The notes beneath the pieces were generated by a model. The model was not told where the DNA came from. It did no database searches and was given only the letters and a program-made list of their open reading frames with translations. The position numbers and the translations under genes are program-made. From NCBI GenBank assembly GCA_029959195.1, contig CP114118.1, positions 620,001 through 684,000 on the forward strand: DNA of 64,000 nt. Reading direction: 5' to 3'. Position 1 is the first letter of the stretch. Every line of letters begins with the position of its first letter. The DNA comes from Dictyophora rubrovolvata. Its lineage: Eukaryota; Basidiomycota; Agaricomycetes; Phallales; Phallaceae. Below are positions 1 through 10,813 of this stretch, in pieces.

Positions 1-78
1 AGCTGGTAAAGCACGAACAAAATGAAGGGTGAGGGTGTAAAAAACAAGAAAGTAGGTGTACAGAGCCTGTCTGACCAT
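1..78 (-). CDS. Small secreted protein, N-terminal signal peptide only (partial at window edge)
   Basis: The minus-strand frame opens at an ATG at 76-78 and runs off the left edge after 26 codons. It encodes MVRQALYTYF followed by a hydrophobic stretch and ends in RALPA, a typical fungal signal peptide. It closely resembles the starts of the genes at 18308-18606 (MYRPALYALV...ALPA) and 31612-31953 (MVRLTLYNRL...ALPA), so I place it in the same SSP family. A TATA-like element (TATAAAA on the minus strand, about 125-135) lies about 50 nt upstream. The mature protein is outside the window and its function is unknown. Confidence 0.6.
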   Translation of the reverse strand, partial: MVRQALYTYFLVFYTLTLHFVRALPA

Positions 79-747
79 GATTTGAGAGTAAACTGAATTA
101 GAATTCCGATTAACTGTAATGACTTTTTATATGCGGAGGAACCGTAATCTTGCTCAAGTACGATCAACTCTCAATCCCTCGCATCAAGCCTAATTCCGGA
201 AGTAATCAACAAACCTATTCTGCCCCTTGTAGTTGCCATCTGTCGACCTGTATACCATAACGAGAAGGCTTCACCACGATATTGCTGCCTCCATTTGGTA
301 ACTGCGATCTGGTTAAATTTTCGTTGTCTTGTTCTGAATCAAACGTTTCATCAGTAGGCAAATCTAAATATAACAATCATTTCTAGATTGATTCATGAGT
401 GCTGAACGCATCTCAACGTTCTGGGCAAAGTCGCAACAGCGCGTCATTGAACTCAAGGCGCCACTTGATGCGGAGGGCCTTGGCCCTTCAACCGTTGAAT
501 GGTACATAACTTATAACTGGACCTTGCTGAACTCATTGATGGATTCGGGAGTCGAGCTCATATTCATTCATAATATAATTGCTCTGTAATTATCGTCGAA
601 TTGATGCAAGCGTAGTAAGTTAACAGCTTAATAAATGAGACTGAAAGATGTTATAATTAACAACAACAATTGGCAATTTTAACCTGAGGGGAAAGGATCT
701 TTACATATTGAGATGGTTCCATTTTACTGCACCCAAGCTGTCACATA
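79..747. other. Intergenic, left end of segmental duplication
   Basis: No convincing gene. The first part holds the TATA-like promoter of the edge SSP gene. From about 400 the DNA matches 5080-5400 in the same orientation (for example around 480-560 and 595-700), but the short open frames in the two copies are not conserved with each other, so this is treated as non-coding. Confidence 0.6.
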
Positions 748-2320
748 TTACACATCGAAACCCTCGCTGATACCGCGGTAACTCTCAGGTTTCCCGTCAA
801 CGATTACGATGTTTCTTTTTGTTTGAGAAGGTTGACACGTTGTTGTATCGGGTCCGGAAACATCATCGTCACCGTCATTGACAGCCTGTTGGCTCCTATC
901 TTCTGATTTGGAACCGCCATCAGTGTGGCACCTAGAGCCTAGGAAAAGATGAGAATTTAAAACAAAAAGGTCGAATGGTCAGACCATGGTCAAAGACTAC
1001 TGCAAAGCTGGAGCCGCTGATATGGAGCCGTCGTTCGACCAAGTCCAGTGATTGTGATTGTAAAACATCATCGGCTTCACTTCCGATCTTCGAGTCTTTG
1101 AGATTCAATAGCGAGGGAAAGGAATTGGACATGATCCCATCCAGGCCAGCTGAAATTGGCGACCCATGGACAAAACGATGGGCAAGAATAAGGCCGAAAA
1201 GGCAGGTGGATATGGCAGGTCTGACCATGTAGATAAGGAATATGGAATAAATCTATATATGTATGCACCAAACTAACCATACTAGCTTTTATACTCAAGG
1301 AGAAGAGTGTACTAATGGCTGAGATTTACTGGACGGAATCTTTGGATTAAAATAGATAAAATCATTGTTGATCTTAATAAAAGCACCTAGCTGGACCTTG
1401 CTACCATCAAGGATAACTACGTTAATACTCAACAGAAGGACTATCACATCATTCGCAAAGCTCCATCATTGAACATAGGTTGGAGTTTGAGCTCTTTATT
1501 GGTTTAAACCGCATATAAATGCCCCAACGGTTGCTCGACCTAAGAGCACATTTCAAGACGTTCATCACGAGTGCCAGTTGCACTGCACAACCGGTATTTA
1601 GTCTGAAAGGAGATGAGACTAATGGCATGCTATCAACAGAGATTTTTGCGAATTCCCTAAATCAATGGAGGTTCGTCAGCTCATGTGAAGGATGATGCAA
1701 TCAAGAAAAGAACAAGAGCGTCGAATAAAATTTGTTTCGAGCCCAGGTCTCCGCTCAGTGGAACATTTATATGTTCTAGCAACATAGATCGTCAAAATCG
1801 TCATATAGTGATCTAAACATGCATACTAGTAAATAACTCACAGACTATGTCTCCTGAGATGTATTATGCGAAAATATGAATAGTAAAGAGGAATGAGGTG
1901 GCGCCAACCAACAAGTAGGATGGCTGCATCATGGCACACGAATTTGACGAAGCTACACTATGCAGCGATGTTCTTTGCTAATCAAGCTCCTGATGGGAGA
2001 ATGATCCATTTCCAGGGGTTAATCCGGTAAGGCAAACATGTCTGAGCTCTTGACGAAGAAGAGGAGGTTTTCAAAGTACATATGTAAGCTGAGGCCATGT
2101 CGATTTCGCCTTGGTAACCTGGAAAACTCCGATCAGCTCTCTTTTATACAATCGGCAAAATGTGCATGTGGTCTGTGAAGTTACCCAAGTGCGGGTGCAA
2201 GGGAGTTCTCACACTTTGACAATATGGATACCAATGATATAATCAAGCGGAAAACATACCATTCAAATGGAATCCAAGGCCTTCAAAAAAAAAGCTTCCA
2301 CCGAAACTCGCCGGCGCGAG
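400..2320. repeat. Segmental duplication, copy 1 (uninterrupted)
   Basis: This segment matches about 5080-14860, in direct orientation, over nearly its whole length. It contains one SSP gene (748-1228), flanking DNA with a conserved TATAAAT-like site (about 1512), and a tail ending in an A-rich run near 2285-2310. Copy 2 is the same except that it is split by the Plavaka transposon. The position matching the insertion is at about 1744-1746, where this copy reads on without a break. The copies differ by many substitutions and small indels, so the duplication is not recent. Confidence 0.8.
748..1228 (-). CDS. Small secreted protein SSP-A, 144 aa, 2 exons
   Basis: Join 985-1228 and 748-938 on the minus strand; the 46-nt intron at 939-984 has a weak GTCTGA donor and TAG acceptor. 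Residues 1 to about 22 form a signal peptide (MVRPAISTCLFGLIL...GS) followed by PISAGLD. The mature part is short, acidic and serine-rich, with an ERR at about 67-69 and a TKR at 121-123 that could be Kex2-like processing sites. Two cysteines (C85, C116) lie in exon 2, followed by CQPSQTKRNIV. The splice is supported by paralogues SSP-B (5406-5878) and SSP-C (15122-15664), which share the phase-1 intron and the CQ...R-[ND]-I-[IV] motif. A TATAAAA box lies about 60 nt upstream (1286-1296). I do not recognise the family; function unknown. Confidence 0.7.
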
Positions 2321-2783
2321 CGAATAAACACGCACGGACAATACAGCGCTATCACGTTAGACGGAAAAGTTGGCCCACGCTTTACTTCGTTTCGTCTTCG
2401 CAGGGCGGTTGCCCGTTAAAGCGAGCGATGCTGTTGCGCTAAGTTGAGATGTCATGTTAGCGCCCACCACTTCGCGCCACGGTGGCAAAAAAGAAGCGGA
2501 AGTAATGTACTGGTAACTCGGTATTCTCCTTGATGTTATTTTATTTGTTTAATGATCAAAAGCCGCGTGTTCACACGTACTTCTAAACGTTGTGATGCAT
2601 GCGATTCCAGAGAGGTAGGAAAGCGTTTAGTCACGATCTCTTTTGTCCATCTGATTCCTGACTCCTCTAGACTCCTTGAACAACGACCCGATCTCGCTAT
2701 CACTGTATCAATCAAATCAGCTATGCATGAAGTAGCTCTTTCGAATGAAAACGCAGTGCAGCCATCGTTTCTGAATAATAAAG
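1229..2783. other. Intergenic, mostly duplicated DNA
   Basis: Contains the SSP-A promoter and the right part of duplication copy 1. A second TATA-like site (GCATATAAAT, about 1511) is conserved in copy 2 (about 6173), hinting at a plus-strand transcript, but no conserved open frame follows. 2320-2550 is GC-richer and shows no coding signal. Confidence 0.5.
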
Positions 2784-3511
2784 GTGAAAGTGTCATGCAT
2801 GATGGGCCGTCGCCGCCTGTTCTCAATGCATATGTTTCTCCTGCAGCCTGCTGTCGAAGGAGTTGAAGAAGTTTCTGAAAGCAAAAGGTCGTCATCTATA
2901 CGAGCTGCAGCACCATCTCCAAATGAGCAAATGGCGCAGCCCGAAAACGGTTCAAATGAAACCTTGCTACAGCTTTTGCAGGTTCTCACTCGCGAGTTAT
3001 CTGGTGAGATTTTCTCTTATTCTTTGAAATAAACAGCTGTTCATTATGCGCACTTCCAAGGAACTGGGCCTAAATTAACATCTAACGATGATGAAGAAAT
3101 CAGGGCATTACGCAGAAAGTTTTTTGGACTGACCAAAACCGAATCCGGTGGTGGGTATTACTTGTTGTAGCCATAACTCTTTTCACCGCAGTCATTACCC
3201 GGAACGTGGAAGTAGGTACTCGGTTTGACTACGAACGGAAATACCCTGTGGATAACAGAGGCAGAGTTCCTTGGCGTATCTGTTTCGCAACTTCTGGACT
3301 TGGCTTCCTCATTCTAATCGACACATTTCACCCTAACTTTGCCTTCTTCAGAAATATTTTCTGCGTGGATACATTCTGGAGTGAGTCTATGATGGATTAC
3401 ATCAGCCTTACTCCAGCGACATGTCTGGACGAGATTTGGAAGTCAATGGACGCAGACATGGCTAAACACTTTTATTTTATGGAATGCCCCGATCTCACAC
3501 CCGTGTATTAA
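2784..3511 (+). CDS. Hypothetical protein, 208 aa, 3 exons (start uncertain)
   Basis: Proposed join 2784-3003, 3061-3147, 3192-3511. The introns are 57 and 44 nt with GTGAGA/AAG and GTGGTG/CAG boundaries, and the summed frame is open to a TAA. The N-terminal part is polar (SESKRSSS, then repeated LLQLLQ); the C-terminal part has an aromatic-rich stretch (PWRICFATSGLGF, FHPNFAFF) and ends in ECPDLTPVY. The same frame continues beyond the stop with protein-like sequence (WCLRDLDQIL, FTVLFMPRTSMHNPLE), so the gene may be truncated by a nonsense change. The start codon is a guess; ATG at 2832 is an alternative. I do not recognise the family. Confidence 0.4.
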
Positions 3512-4600
3512 TGGTGTTTGCGAGATCTCGATCAAATTCTCTCGTCGTACACAAAACCCATATTCACAGTGTTGTTCATGCCGCGCACGTCTATGCACAA
3601 TCCTCTCGAATGATTCTGACGCTGTGTACCACTTTTCGAGATGTCTTAAAAACCTCGGGAATTGCCAATTCGATCCTACAGAAAACTATCCCCATCAGAG
3701 TCTACTGGATCTCTTCATGTCTGTGGTCCCAAATGCGCCTCTAATCACCGTTCTCTACAACTCGTCCGTGCTGGTGCAACTATGGAAGTTCCTCTTGTTT
3801 AACACCTCGAATGAAGAAAGATTTCTTTCCATGATATCTATGATGTCATCCCGAGGAATGTAGATTCTACTATCGTTTCGCGCGTCCCGTGCTGGAAGCA
3901 TCTGCACGCGAGTTTAGACAAAGTATAGGTATGGCCTACGTAGGCTACTCCACACCCCAGTCGAGTGTCGAAAATTAAAACGCTGAAACAAGGAACCACG
4001 ATTCTGAAGAGCGTGCGCAGGAACCCAGTGAAAACGATGTATTCAACCGGTTCCATATCCATTTTGCTGATAATTTGAATGGATACATATTTACATACAT
4101 GTTGCGGGATGAACTTGAAGGCTCTTGCTCCATCGTCCACAGGATTAAAAAGGGGTTTGTCTGTTTGGGCTGAAGATGAGATTGATTGATAGTCCGAATT
4201 TTGTGTATACGACGTAGATTTCTGACATTTCAGTTCAAATAGTGAGTCTTTTTCTCTCCAGCTACGCTTATATGGAATTGATAAACACTCTGCTGGTGAT
4301 CGTCATTGTCAGAGGGCCACTGGTGGTCATTTACAAAAAAAAGAGCGAAAATCCGATGTAGCAAGGACGATCTCCGAAAAAATACAATCATATTGAAACA
4401 ATGTCTGCTGACTTCCGCCCCTACACTGGAAATGAATGTATGCGTTGTAGCGGATTTCACAAAGATGAAGAACATTGCTAGCTTCCACCCCTGTGAAATT
4501 GCGTTGAGACTGTTCAGCGGTCAACGTGAGGTGAAAACAGCCAAGAATAATGGCTCCGAATCAAGCTTAGAATTATTTCATCCAAACTAAACGTCCTGAA
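3512..4600 (+). pseudogene. Decayed coding-like DNA downstream of the 2784-3511 gene
   Basis: Several blocks look like former exons but lie in different frames: 3512-3610 (continuing the upstream gene), 3624-3863 (contains NLGNCQFDPTENYP and PNAPLITVLYNSS), 3845-3925 (YDVIPRNVDSTIVSR...HASLDKV) and about 3985-4160 (RAQEPSENDVFNRFHIHFAD). They can be chained only with frame changes, and no splice sites explain the breaks. I read this as the eroded 3' part of the neighbouring hypothetical gene, possibly with a second gene behind it. No family recognised. Confidence 0.3.
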
Positions 4601-4665
4601 CGCATATTCAGGAGGATGCACTAGACGCTTTGACTTCAAACATTCTCGCCATCTTGCAATGATGC

Positions 4666-4803
4666 TCACCCGTCGTCCGACTCCTCGTCCCCGCCCCTCC
4701 TCTTATCTTCGTCTCCATACATGCATTCTCTCGCAATCGTTCTTAAGGTCAGGTCGGGGAATTCCACTGTTGGGCGCCGCAAAATAGCATTCATGACTTC
4801 AAT
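4666..4803 (-). pseudogene. Orphan terminal exon on the minus strand
   Basis: An open minus-strand segment of 45 codons ending in TGA at 4666, preceded by a good acceptor (ACTATAG) at 4804. It encodes IEVMNAILRRPTVEFPDLTL, then RTIARECMYG and an acidic tail ending EESDDG. The composition is strongly protein-like, but no upstream exon is visible before the left end of duplication copy 2 near 5080. The likely story is a gene cut off by the duplication. Family not recognised. Confidence 0.35.
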
Positions 4804-5405
4804 CTATAGTGGTAGTGGATAACTTTGAATTTAAAAGGTATTTTCATTAGTCAGATGATGCCAACATCTGCATATTATTATAGTCGAGGTAACCTTTGCA
4901 TGAACAACTTCGGGATTGTGATTTAAATGATGTCAAAAATCGTGAATGTACTGGGCCGCCGGATAAGTCTAAAAACGTCCTAGGTTAATTAGGCCATAGC
5001 ATTTGTGGAATGATGTTTACCAATTATGCACTACGTTTCGGAAGGGACGTTGCGAAATAATATGCGAACGACCAATGACTTGAGCAAAATCACAACAGGA
5101 CACGAGAAGATCTTCTCATCAAAGGCGCCACTTATTGTGAAGCATTGGCCCTTCGACCATGGTACATACATAACTTATAACCGGATCTTGCTGAACTCTT
5201 TGATAGGTTCGAGAGTCTCGAGCTCAACTGGCTCATATTATTGCTCCGTGATGATGCAGAAGATCATCGAATTGATGCAAACGTGTTGAGTTAATAACTT
5301 AACAGTTTATTTATACATAATAAACGAGTTCAAGACTGAAGGATGCTAACAACAATTAGACAATTTTAGCCTGGGAGGATTCGAGACAGTTAGATTTGAC
5401 CACAA

Positions 5406-5878
5406 TTAGTAAAGAGTTTCACTACGGAAACTCTCAACTTTCCCGCCAATATTTACGATATCCCTTTTTGTCTGAGAAAGTTGACACGTTGCTGCATCCG
5501 GTCCGGAAACATCATCGTCACCGTCATTGACAGCCTGTTCGCTCCCATCTCCTGATTTGGAACCGCCGTCAATGTGACATCCAGAGACTAGAAAAAGATG
5601 AGAAATTTAAAACAAAAAGGTCGAATGGTCAGACCAGGGTTGAAAGCTACTGCGAAGCTGGAGCCGCTGATATGGAGCCGTCGTTTGACCAAGTCCACTG
5701 ATTGTGATTGTAAAACGTCATCGTCTTCGCTTCTGATCTTTAAGTCTTTGGGATTCAATAATGAGGGAAAGGAATTGTATATAATCCCATCCAGACCAGC
5801 TGGAATTGGCGACCCGTAAGCAAAAAGATTGACAAGAATAAGGCCGAAAAGGCAAATGGATATGGCAGGTCTGACCAT
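5406..5878 (-). CDS. Small secreted protein SSP-B, 141 aa, 2 exons
   Basis: Join 5635-5878 and 5406-5587 on the minus strand, 47-nt intron at 5588-5634. This is the duplicated partner of SSP-A, about 80 percent identical over exon 1. Signal peptide at 1-22, then PIPAGLDG; LVKRRLHIS around residues 65-73; cysteines at C85 and C116; and CQLSQTKRDIVNIGG near the C-terminus. KRR and TKR are possible Kex2-like sites. An upstream in-frame ATG at 5921-5923 would add 15 residues before MVR, but paralogues all begin at MVR/MYR, so I use 5878. A TATA-like box (5938-5950) is conserved with SSP-A. The gene looks intact, so both copies may be expressed. Function unknown. Confidence 0.7.
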
Positions 5879-6472
5879 GATCATGTGGATGAATGTAGAA
5901 TCAATGTTAGGATGTACGCTCAAAACTAGCCCTGCTAGCTTTTATACTCAAGAGAAAACTAATGGCCCAAATATAATGTAATGGACGGGATCTTTAAATG
6001 TTGTATCAGCTAAAATAGAAGTTATTTTTGACATTATTAGAAGCACCTACGTAGCTGGACCTTACTACCATCAAGGATAACCATGTTAAGACAACAGAAA
6101 GACTGTCACATCATTTGCAAAGCTTCATCATTGAACATAGGTTGGGGTTTGAGCTTTTTATTGGTTTAAGCCACGTATAAATGCCCCAACGGTTGCACGA
6201 CCTAATTCCTGGAAAAGCATAATTGAAACGTTTGCCATTTTGTGTCGAACGTTCATCACGAGTGCTAGTTGTCAATGCACTAATTGTCTGATTCTGTCTG
6301 CACAACACCGGTATTATGTAGTTTGAAGGAGACGAGACTAATGGCATCCCATCAACAGAGACTTTTGTGAGTTCTAAATAAATGGAGGCTTCTCAGCTCA
6401 CATGAAGGATGATGCAACCTTTAAAACTCAAAAAAAGGAAAAAGTGTCGAGTGAAATTTGTTTCGAGCCCAA
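5879..6472. other. SSP-B upstream region, duplicated DNA
   Basis: Promoter of SSP-B and the homologue of 1229-1745. No gene seen. Ends at the AA target-site duplication (6471-6472) of the Plavaka element. Confidence 0.6.
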
Positions 6473-6486
6473 TGTCGCAAAAATCG
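6473..6486 (+). repeat. Plavaka left terminal inverted repeat
   Basis: Sequence TGTCGCAAAAATCG, exact reverse complement of 14471-14484. Preceded by AA, the target-site duplication. Confidence 0.9.
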
Positions 6487-7434
6487 GGAGTGTCTGATCT
6501 GGCCTGATCCGGCCTTCAGGCTCCGTCAGGAGGGAGAGACCTGATGGAGCCTTGAAAACCTGATCGGGTTGAAGACTTACATCTGGGAATGGACAGGACT
6601 GATCAGGATTTTAGGTGATGATCAGGAACCCTTGCGGTCGTTCAGGGATATTGGGGGATGGTCGGGAATTCGAACAGGATCCAGAAACGCCTGTCAGGAT
6701 CAGGCTAGGGTTTCTAAATCAGGCTGACATTGGGCGGATTGGGATAGGTATACCAGATAGGGTTTATCAATTCCAGACTCGCGTTTTATTGAATTAAATG
6801 GAACCAATGCATGCAAACAACACAAAATTTTATTACTCATTTGTAACTAAAGTTTCGACATACACACAGCTATTATTTTAATAGCTAATAATTGCTAAAT
6901 ACTACAGGGCTTCTTATGGCCAAGGTCGAAAATACAAACCTAATTTTGGAAAAAAATGTTAGACTAAGACAGGAAAAAAAAACATAAAATACTTACCTTC
7001 AGACCCAGGACATTACGATTGTAACATGACTTTGGTAAGGGCTTGTTCTTGCAATAATGGTAACAACCAGCAGGACAACTACCCTGGGATAACAAAATAC
7101 CTGCATTTATCTGCAAATGCACACTCGCACTGTAGCATGTCAATTAAAACACTTACTTTCTGTGACACAAATGTGATCCTGCAGTACAGGTTAAAATAGG
7201 GTGGCAGTTGCAGATAGACACTTACACAAGGAGCGCTGGACCCAGATGGTGGAAAGAGAAAAAGAGGTGTCCCGCAGGTGGTGTGTCCCCGGTCGGTCTT
7301 ATATGTGAGTTTATATGCCTTATGTAATTTCTCGCTACTTAAGCATCCCTGCATGCAATGACACGACAGAAACCAGCAACCGGCCACTCTAGGCCATTCA
7401 CTAGCATCTTTTTCTTTCTTCCCATCTTTTCACA
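6487..7434. other. Plavaka left subterminal and promoter region
   Basis: About 300 bp of short repeated motifs (TCAGG, CTGATC, GGATT) follow the terminal repeat, the expected transposase-binding zone. The rest is AT-rich with no gene, leading to the promoter of the coiled-coil gene. Confidence 0.55.
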
Positions 7435-8022
7435 ATGTCGCACAAAGAGAATGCTGCAATGCTATCTGGCTCAGAAACAGAACCAGACTTCGACTCAGAA
7501 ACAGGTCTTCCGTTTCCAGACCATACTAGACCCGTAAGTGATAGCATACATGTTTATTAATAGCTTGGAGAACTTAGCCGTGATGCTCTTTAGGATCCGA
7601 TGCAAGCACGCATGCTGACCAGTGCATGTGCTCATGCATTTGAACAAGTTTTAAATCGTGTTCGACTCAATGTGGAACTTGATGTTTTAATTGATGAAAT
7701 CCGCGCTGTCAAGAATGAGGTTAGGGCTGTGAGGACAGAGGTTAAAGGGCTGAGGAACGAGTTGCGGGCAGTTAGGGAAGATGTAACGGAAATAAGGACA
7801 ACACAAAAAGTGATCTTTAGGTTGTCTGAGGTGACAAAGGAAGAAATGAGACAGTTAAAGGTGTCCCAAAGAGACATGGTTAAAGTGTGTGAGGCAACGA
7901 AGGAAGAAGTGGAAGGAGGAAAGAATTACCAAAGGGCTTCAGTGGTGGAGATGCATAGTGTTTTTCAAGCTTGTGTTCAAGGGTTTGCAAATATTGCTGA
8001 TGTATTAGAAAATAAGCCCTAG
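7435..8022 (+). CDS. Plavaka-borne coiled-coil accessory protein, 175 aa, 2 exons
   Basis: Join 7435-7533 and 7594-8022; the 60-nt intron has a GTAAGT donor and TAG acceptor. The N-terminus is acidic (MSHKENAAMLSGSETEPDFD). Residues from about 55 to 115 form a long regular heptad pattern (repeats of the type EVRAVRTEVKGLRNELRAVR), a strong parallel coiled coil. There is no DNA-binding motif that I recognise. It sits between the left terminal repeat and the antisense DUF6698-like gene. A role in oligomerising or regulating the transposase is possible but is inference from position only. Confidence 0.65.
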
Positions 8023-8076
8023 TTAAAAACAGTTCATTTAACATTTCTATGCTAAAGGGCCTAAATATAGAAATCT

Positions 8077-10224
8077 TCAATGTTTCCTAACCCGAACACT
8101 ACGACGAAGTGGTTGGCTAGGTCTTTGAGGTTGGTTTTCATCTGCATCGTTGTTGCTTTGAGTGGCATGGTGCTTTTGGATGACTGGTGTCCTCTTGCGT
8201 TTGGAGATTTTTGGTTGAATGGCCTGTGATTGTAGGTGTTGAGAATACGACATACTACTTGTCTCTGACAAAGGCGATGAAGAATCTCTGTGAATATTAG
8301 GAGCAGTCGGAGTAGAATACTGTGTCAATCCAGTACCCATTAGCTTAACAATTTGATATGAGTCAATGACAGATACCATTCTTGGTGCAGTAGCTCGGGA
8401 TTCTGGGTTATAACAGGTAGGAGATACATCCCGGAATACAGTTTGAGCAGATATGTTGGTTCGAGTTGATGCATTTCAAAATACAGTTTGGGCATTGGTT
8501 CGAGTTGGTACGTTCCGAGATACAGTTTGAGCAGGTGTGTGGGTTCGAGTTAATACATCCTGAGATATAGTTTGAGCAGGCATACTGGATCGGGTTGACA
8601 TGTTCCGAGATATAGTTGGAGCAGGTATGTGGATTTGAGTCGATGTGTTTGGGAATACAGTTGGGGCAGCTATATCTCCATCAGCATCCCGCTCTTCATC
8701 ACTTCTGGGTTCTTCGGGAAATAGTGCTGAATGTGCCGCAGTAGATTCATGCTCATGGTTGGCAGCGTCTGAGTGCCTGGTTTCTCTATCGGTTGGTATA
8801 TTTTCTGCACATGTTTCAGGCTCTTGAGCTTCGACATCTTCTTCATCAGCATCTTCTTGGGCACTCAGGTCAGCAAGAAGTGCTTCCAGGTTTTCATCGT
8901 CAGGTTTGGTAGGAATAGTGGTACTCGGAGAGGCCGTATCTGTGACACCTGGATAGAATACCTCATTCCAGACCTTGAAGATATCGAGTACATAAGACTT
9001 TTTATTGTACAAGCCTTTGTGAAGGTACTTGAAGTAATACTCGTAATCTTCCTGGTAGCTAATTCCAGTCTTTGAGCCGTGTGACAGTAAACTCTTGTCA
9101 GCAGATGCCATAAAACGCGCCTTGCAAAGATTGAATTCAACACATTATATGACGAGTTTAAATCATCCAAACATACCAGAATAGCTGCCATAGCTATTGC
9201 TCCAGGCGTGATTTGTCGAATAGCCCACTTCGACTCTAGTGTTATATGTGGTTCTTTCTTCGTCACATGCCCTTCTGGGAGACCTTTGATAGAACCAACA
9301 CCGCGTACGAGTGCTGAATATGTCTATTTTTAATGTAAATACAGATGTTGAAAAATGGCGAAAATTTAGCACTTACTTTCATTAACATGGGATGACGAAA
9401 CATAGTCCAGTTTCGGTCAGGTTGGTCAGGATCTTCAGCGAATAAGATGGGTGATAGGGTGTGATAAACATCTTTGCCGTCTTTTTGCCCAACAAATCCA
9501 ATGAGATTTTTGAAGGTTTCACTGCGAGAGGGGACGTTGTTGTAAAGTTCATTGGAGCACTGTAGAATCAAAGGCCCAGCTTCATGAAGTCGGTTGGCAG
9601 CATTGGATCTTTGTTGTGCCATCTCATGTGTGAACTAAAAATATATCAGCAATGTCTAAGTCATAGTGATTAACTCACCTGCTTTGAAAATGCCTCGCTG
9701 CCCATGTCACTGTACAATATTTCAGGGGTGCTAGCTAGCAGGTCGGATAGTAATCCTTGCTGTTGCATGTCTTCAGAACGATAACGGTTCCTCGGTTCAT
9801 ATAATGGGTCATGCTCAAGCTCGAAAAACTGAACATCTGTTGGTCGGACCCAGAAGGAAGACATATAGGTGAATTTTCTTGCCAGGTGCTTGACTTTGTT
9901 ACGGGTAACCGTATTACTGATATAGATGTTTTTGGGCTTCTTGGTCTGCCCATTATCTTCTGACTCTGCAGTAGGTGGTTGTTGGTTTGGATGGGCCATG
10001 AGTTGACAGTTCGCGACAGTGGCAATCTCCTTGTCTTTGTTGGTCAGCTGAACGGTGAGTTGATTGATTTCAGCTTGTTTTTGCCTGAGAATCTGAAACA
10101 GGATATTAATTATATTGTCAAAACGGTAGATCACACCTACCTGTTTGTATGTTTCCACAGATATATCTGTAGTACCACCCGTATCATCGGAAGGCCTGTC
10201 AGAACCGGCACCGGCCCTAACCAT
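8077..10224 (-). CDS. DUF6698-like transposon passenger gene with an in-frame UGA
   Basis: Minus-strand join 10141-10224, 9679-10092, 9377-9634, 9177-9323, 8476-9120; all four introns (44-56 nt) have GT-AG ends and keep frame, giving 515 aa to a TGA at 8476-8478. The central part (FRHPMLM, LESKWAIRQITPGAIA, YQEDYEYYFKYL) resembles the DUF6698 proteins that are abundant in Agaricomycetes and often ride on transposons. A heptad segment (about 35-60) precedes it. After YYFKYL comes an acidic low-complexity region and five 15-residue repeats. The TGA falls in the fourth repeat; the same frame stays open another 132 codons to 8077, ending in a basic LRRSVRVRKH that looks like a nuclear signal. Either the TGA is a recent CGA-to-TGA nonsense change or it is read through. 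Function of DUF6698 is not known to me. Confidence 0.65.
8430..8680. repeat. 45-bp minisatellite inside the DUF6698-like gene
   Basis: About five to six imperfect direct repeats of about 45 bp (one unit shortened to about 39 bp). On the minus strand each unit encodes a 15-residue motif of the form xxxPA[PQ]T[IV]S[RQ][ND][MV]xTR. The in-frame TGA of the host gene lies within this array. Confidence 0.75.
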
Positions 10225-10813
10225 AGGTACAGTGGTGTGAATGAGGAGAGTAGAAGATAGCACAGATATGAAAAGATGAAAGTCAATGGTGAGAATGACT
10301 GTCGAAAGACGATAGACCATGAGATAAACGCGAGTATAAGTACTTCGCTTCAGCATGACATAAGGCGTCATGACAACAAATTCAAGTGGTTTTTTTTTTC
10401 CTCGCGATCGAAAACACAGAGATGGAGCCGGTTGGTATTGAATGGTGACAAGGAACGGGTCTCTAATCAAGGGCACGGGTACAGATCTGAGAGGTAAGAT
10501 GTCGGCCGCTCAGGGCTTAGAGATCAACCAGATCGATACAACAGGACATGACACTTGGTAGAGAGGTTGATTACCATCAGAGCAAGCTGTGAGACTGATG
10601 AGAAGGGAGATGATTCAACGGAACAAACAGATAATTCGTGGATGACCAAGTGTTGGAGTGACACCAATCTCAGTAGTCTCCGGACACTGGTCACATGTCA
10701 CAGCTGTGATGAAATCCCTTTCGTTGAGTTCGTTGGCTCAACGTATATAATATAAAGGTACCTTCCACCGCTCTATAGTATGACATTTTAATTGACATAT
10801 TGTTGATAGCCGC
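10225..10813. promoter_or_regulatory. Divergent promoter region of the Plavaka genes
   Basis: This 589-bp gap separates the start of the antisense DUF6698-like gene (10224, -) from the transposase start (10814, +). A TATA-like run (GTATATAATATAAAGG, about 10741-10756) lies about 60 nt upstream of the transposase ATG. No other gene is seen. Confidence 0.5.

Noticed and set aside
395-589. 64-codon frame at 395-589 and its counterpart at 5026-5289
   Set aside because: The two lie in duplicated DNA but their reading frames are not conserved with each other, so they are probably not genes.
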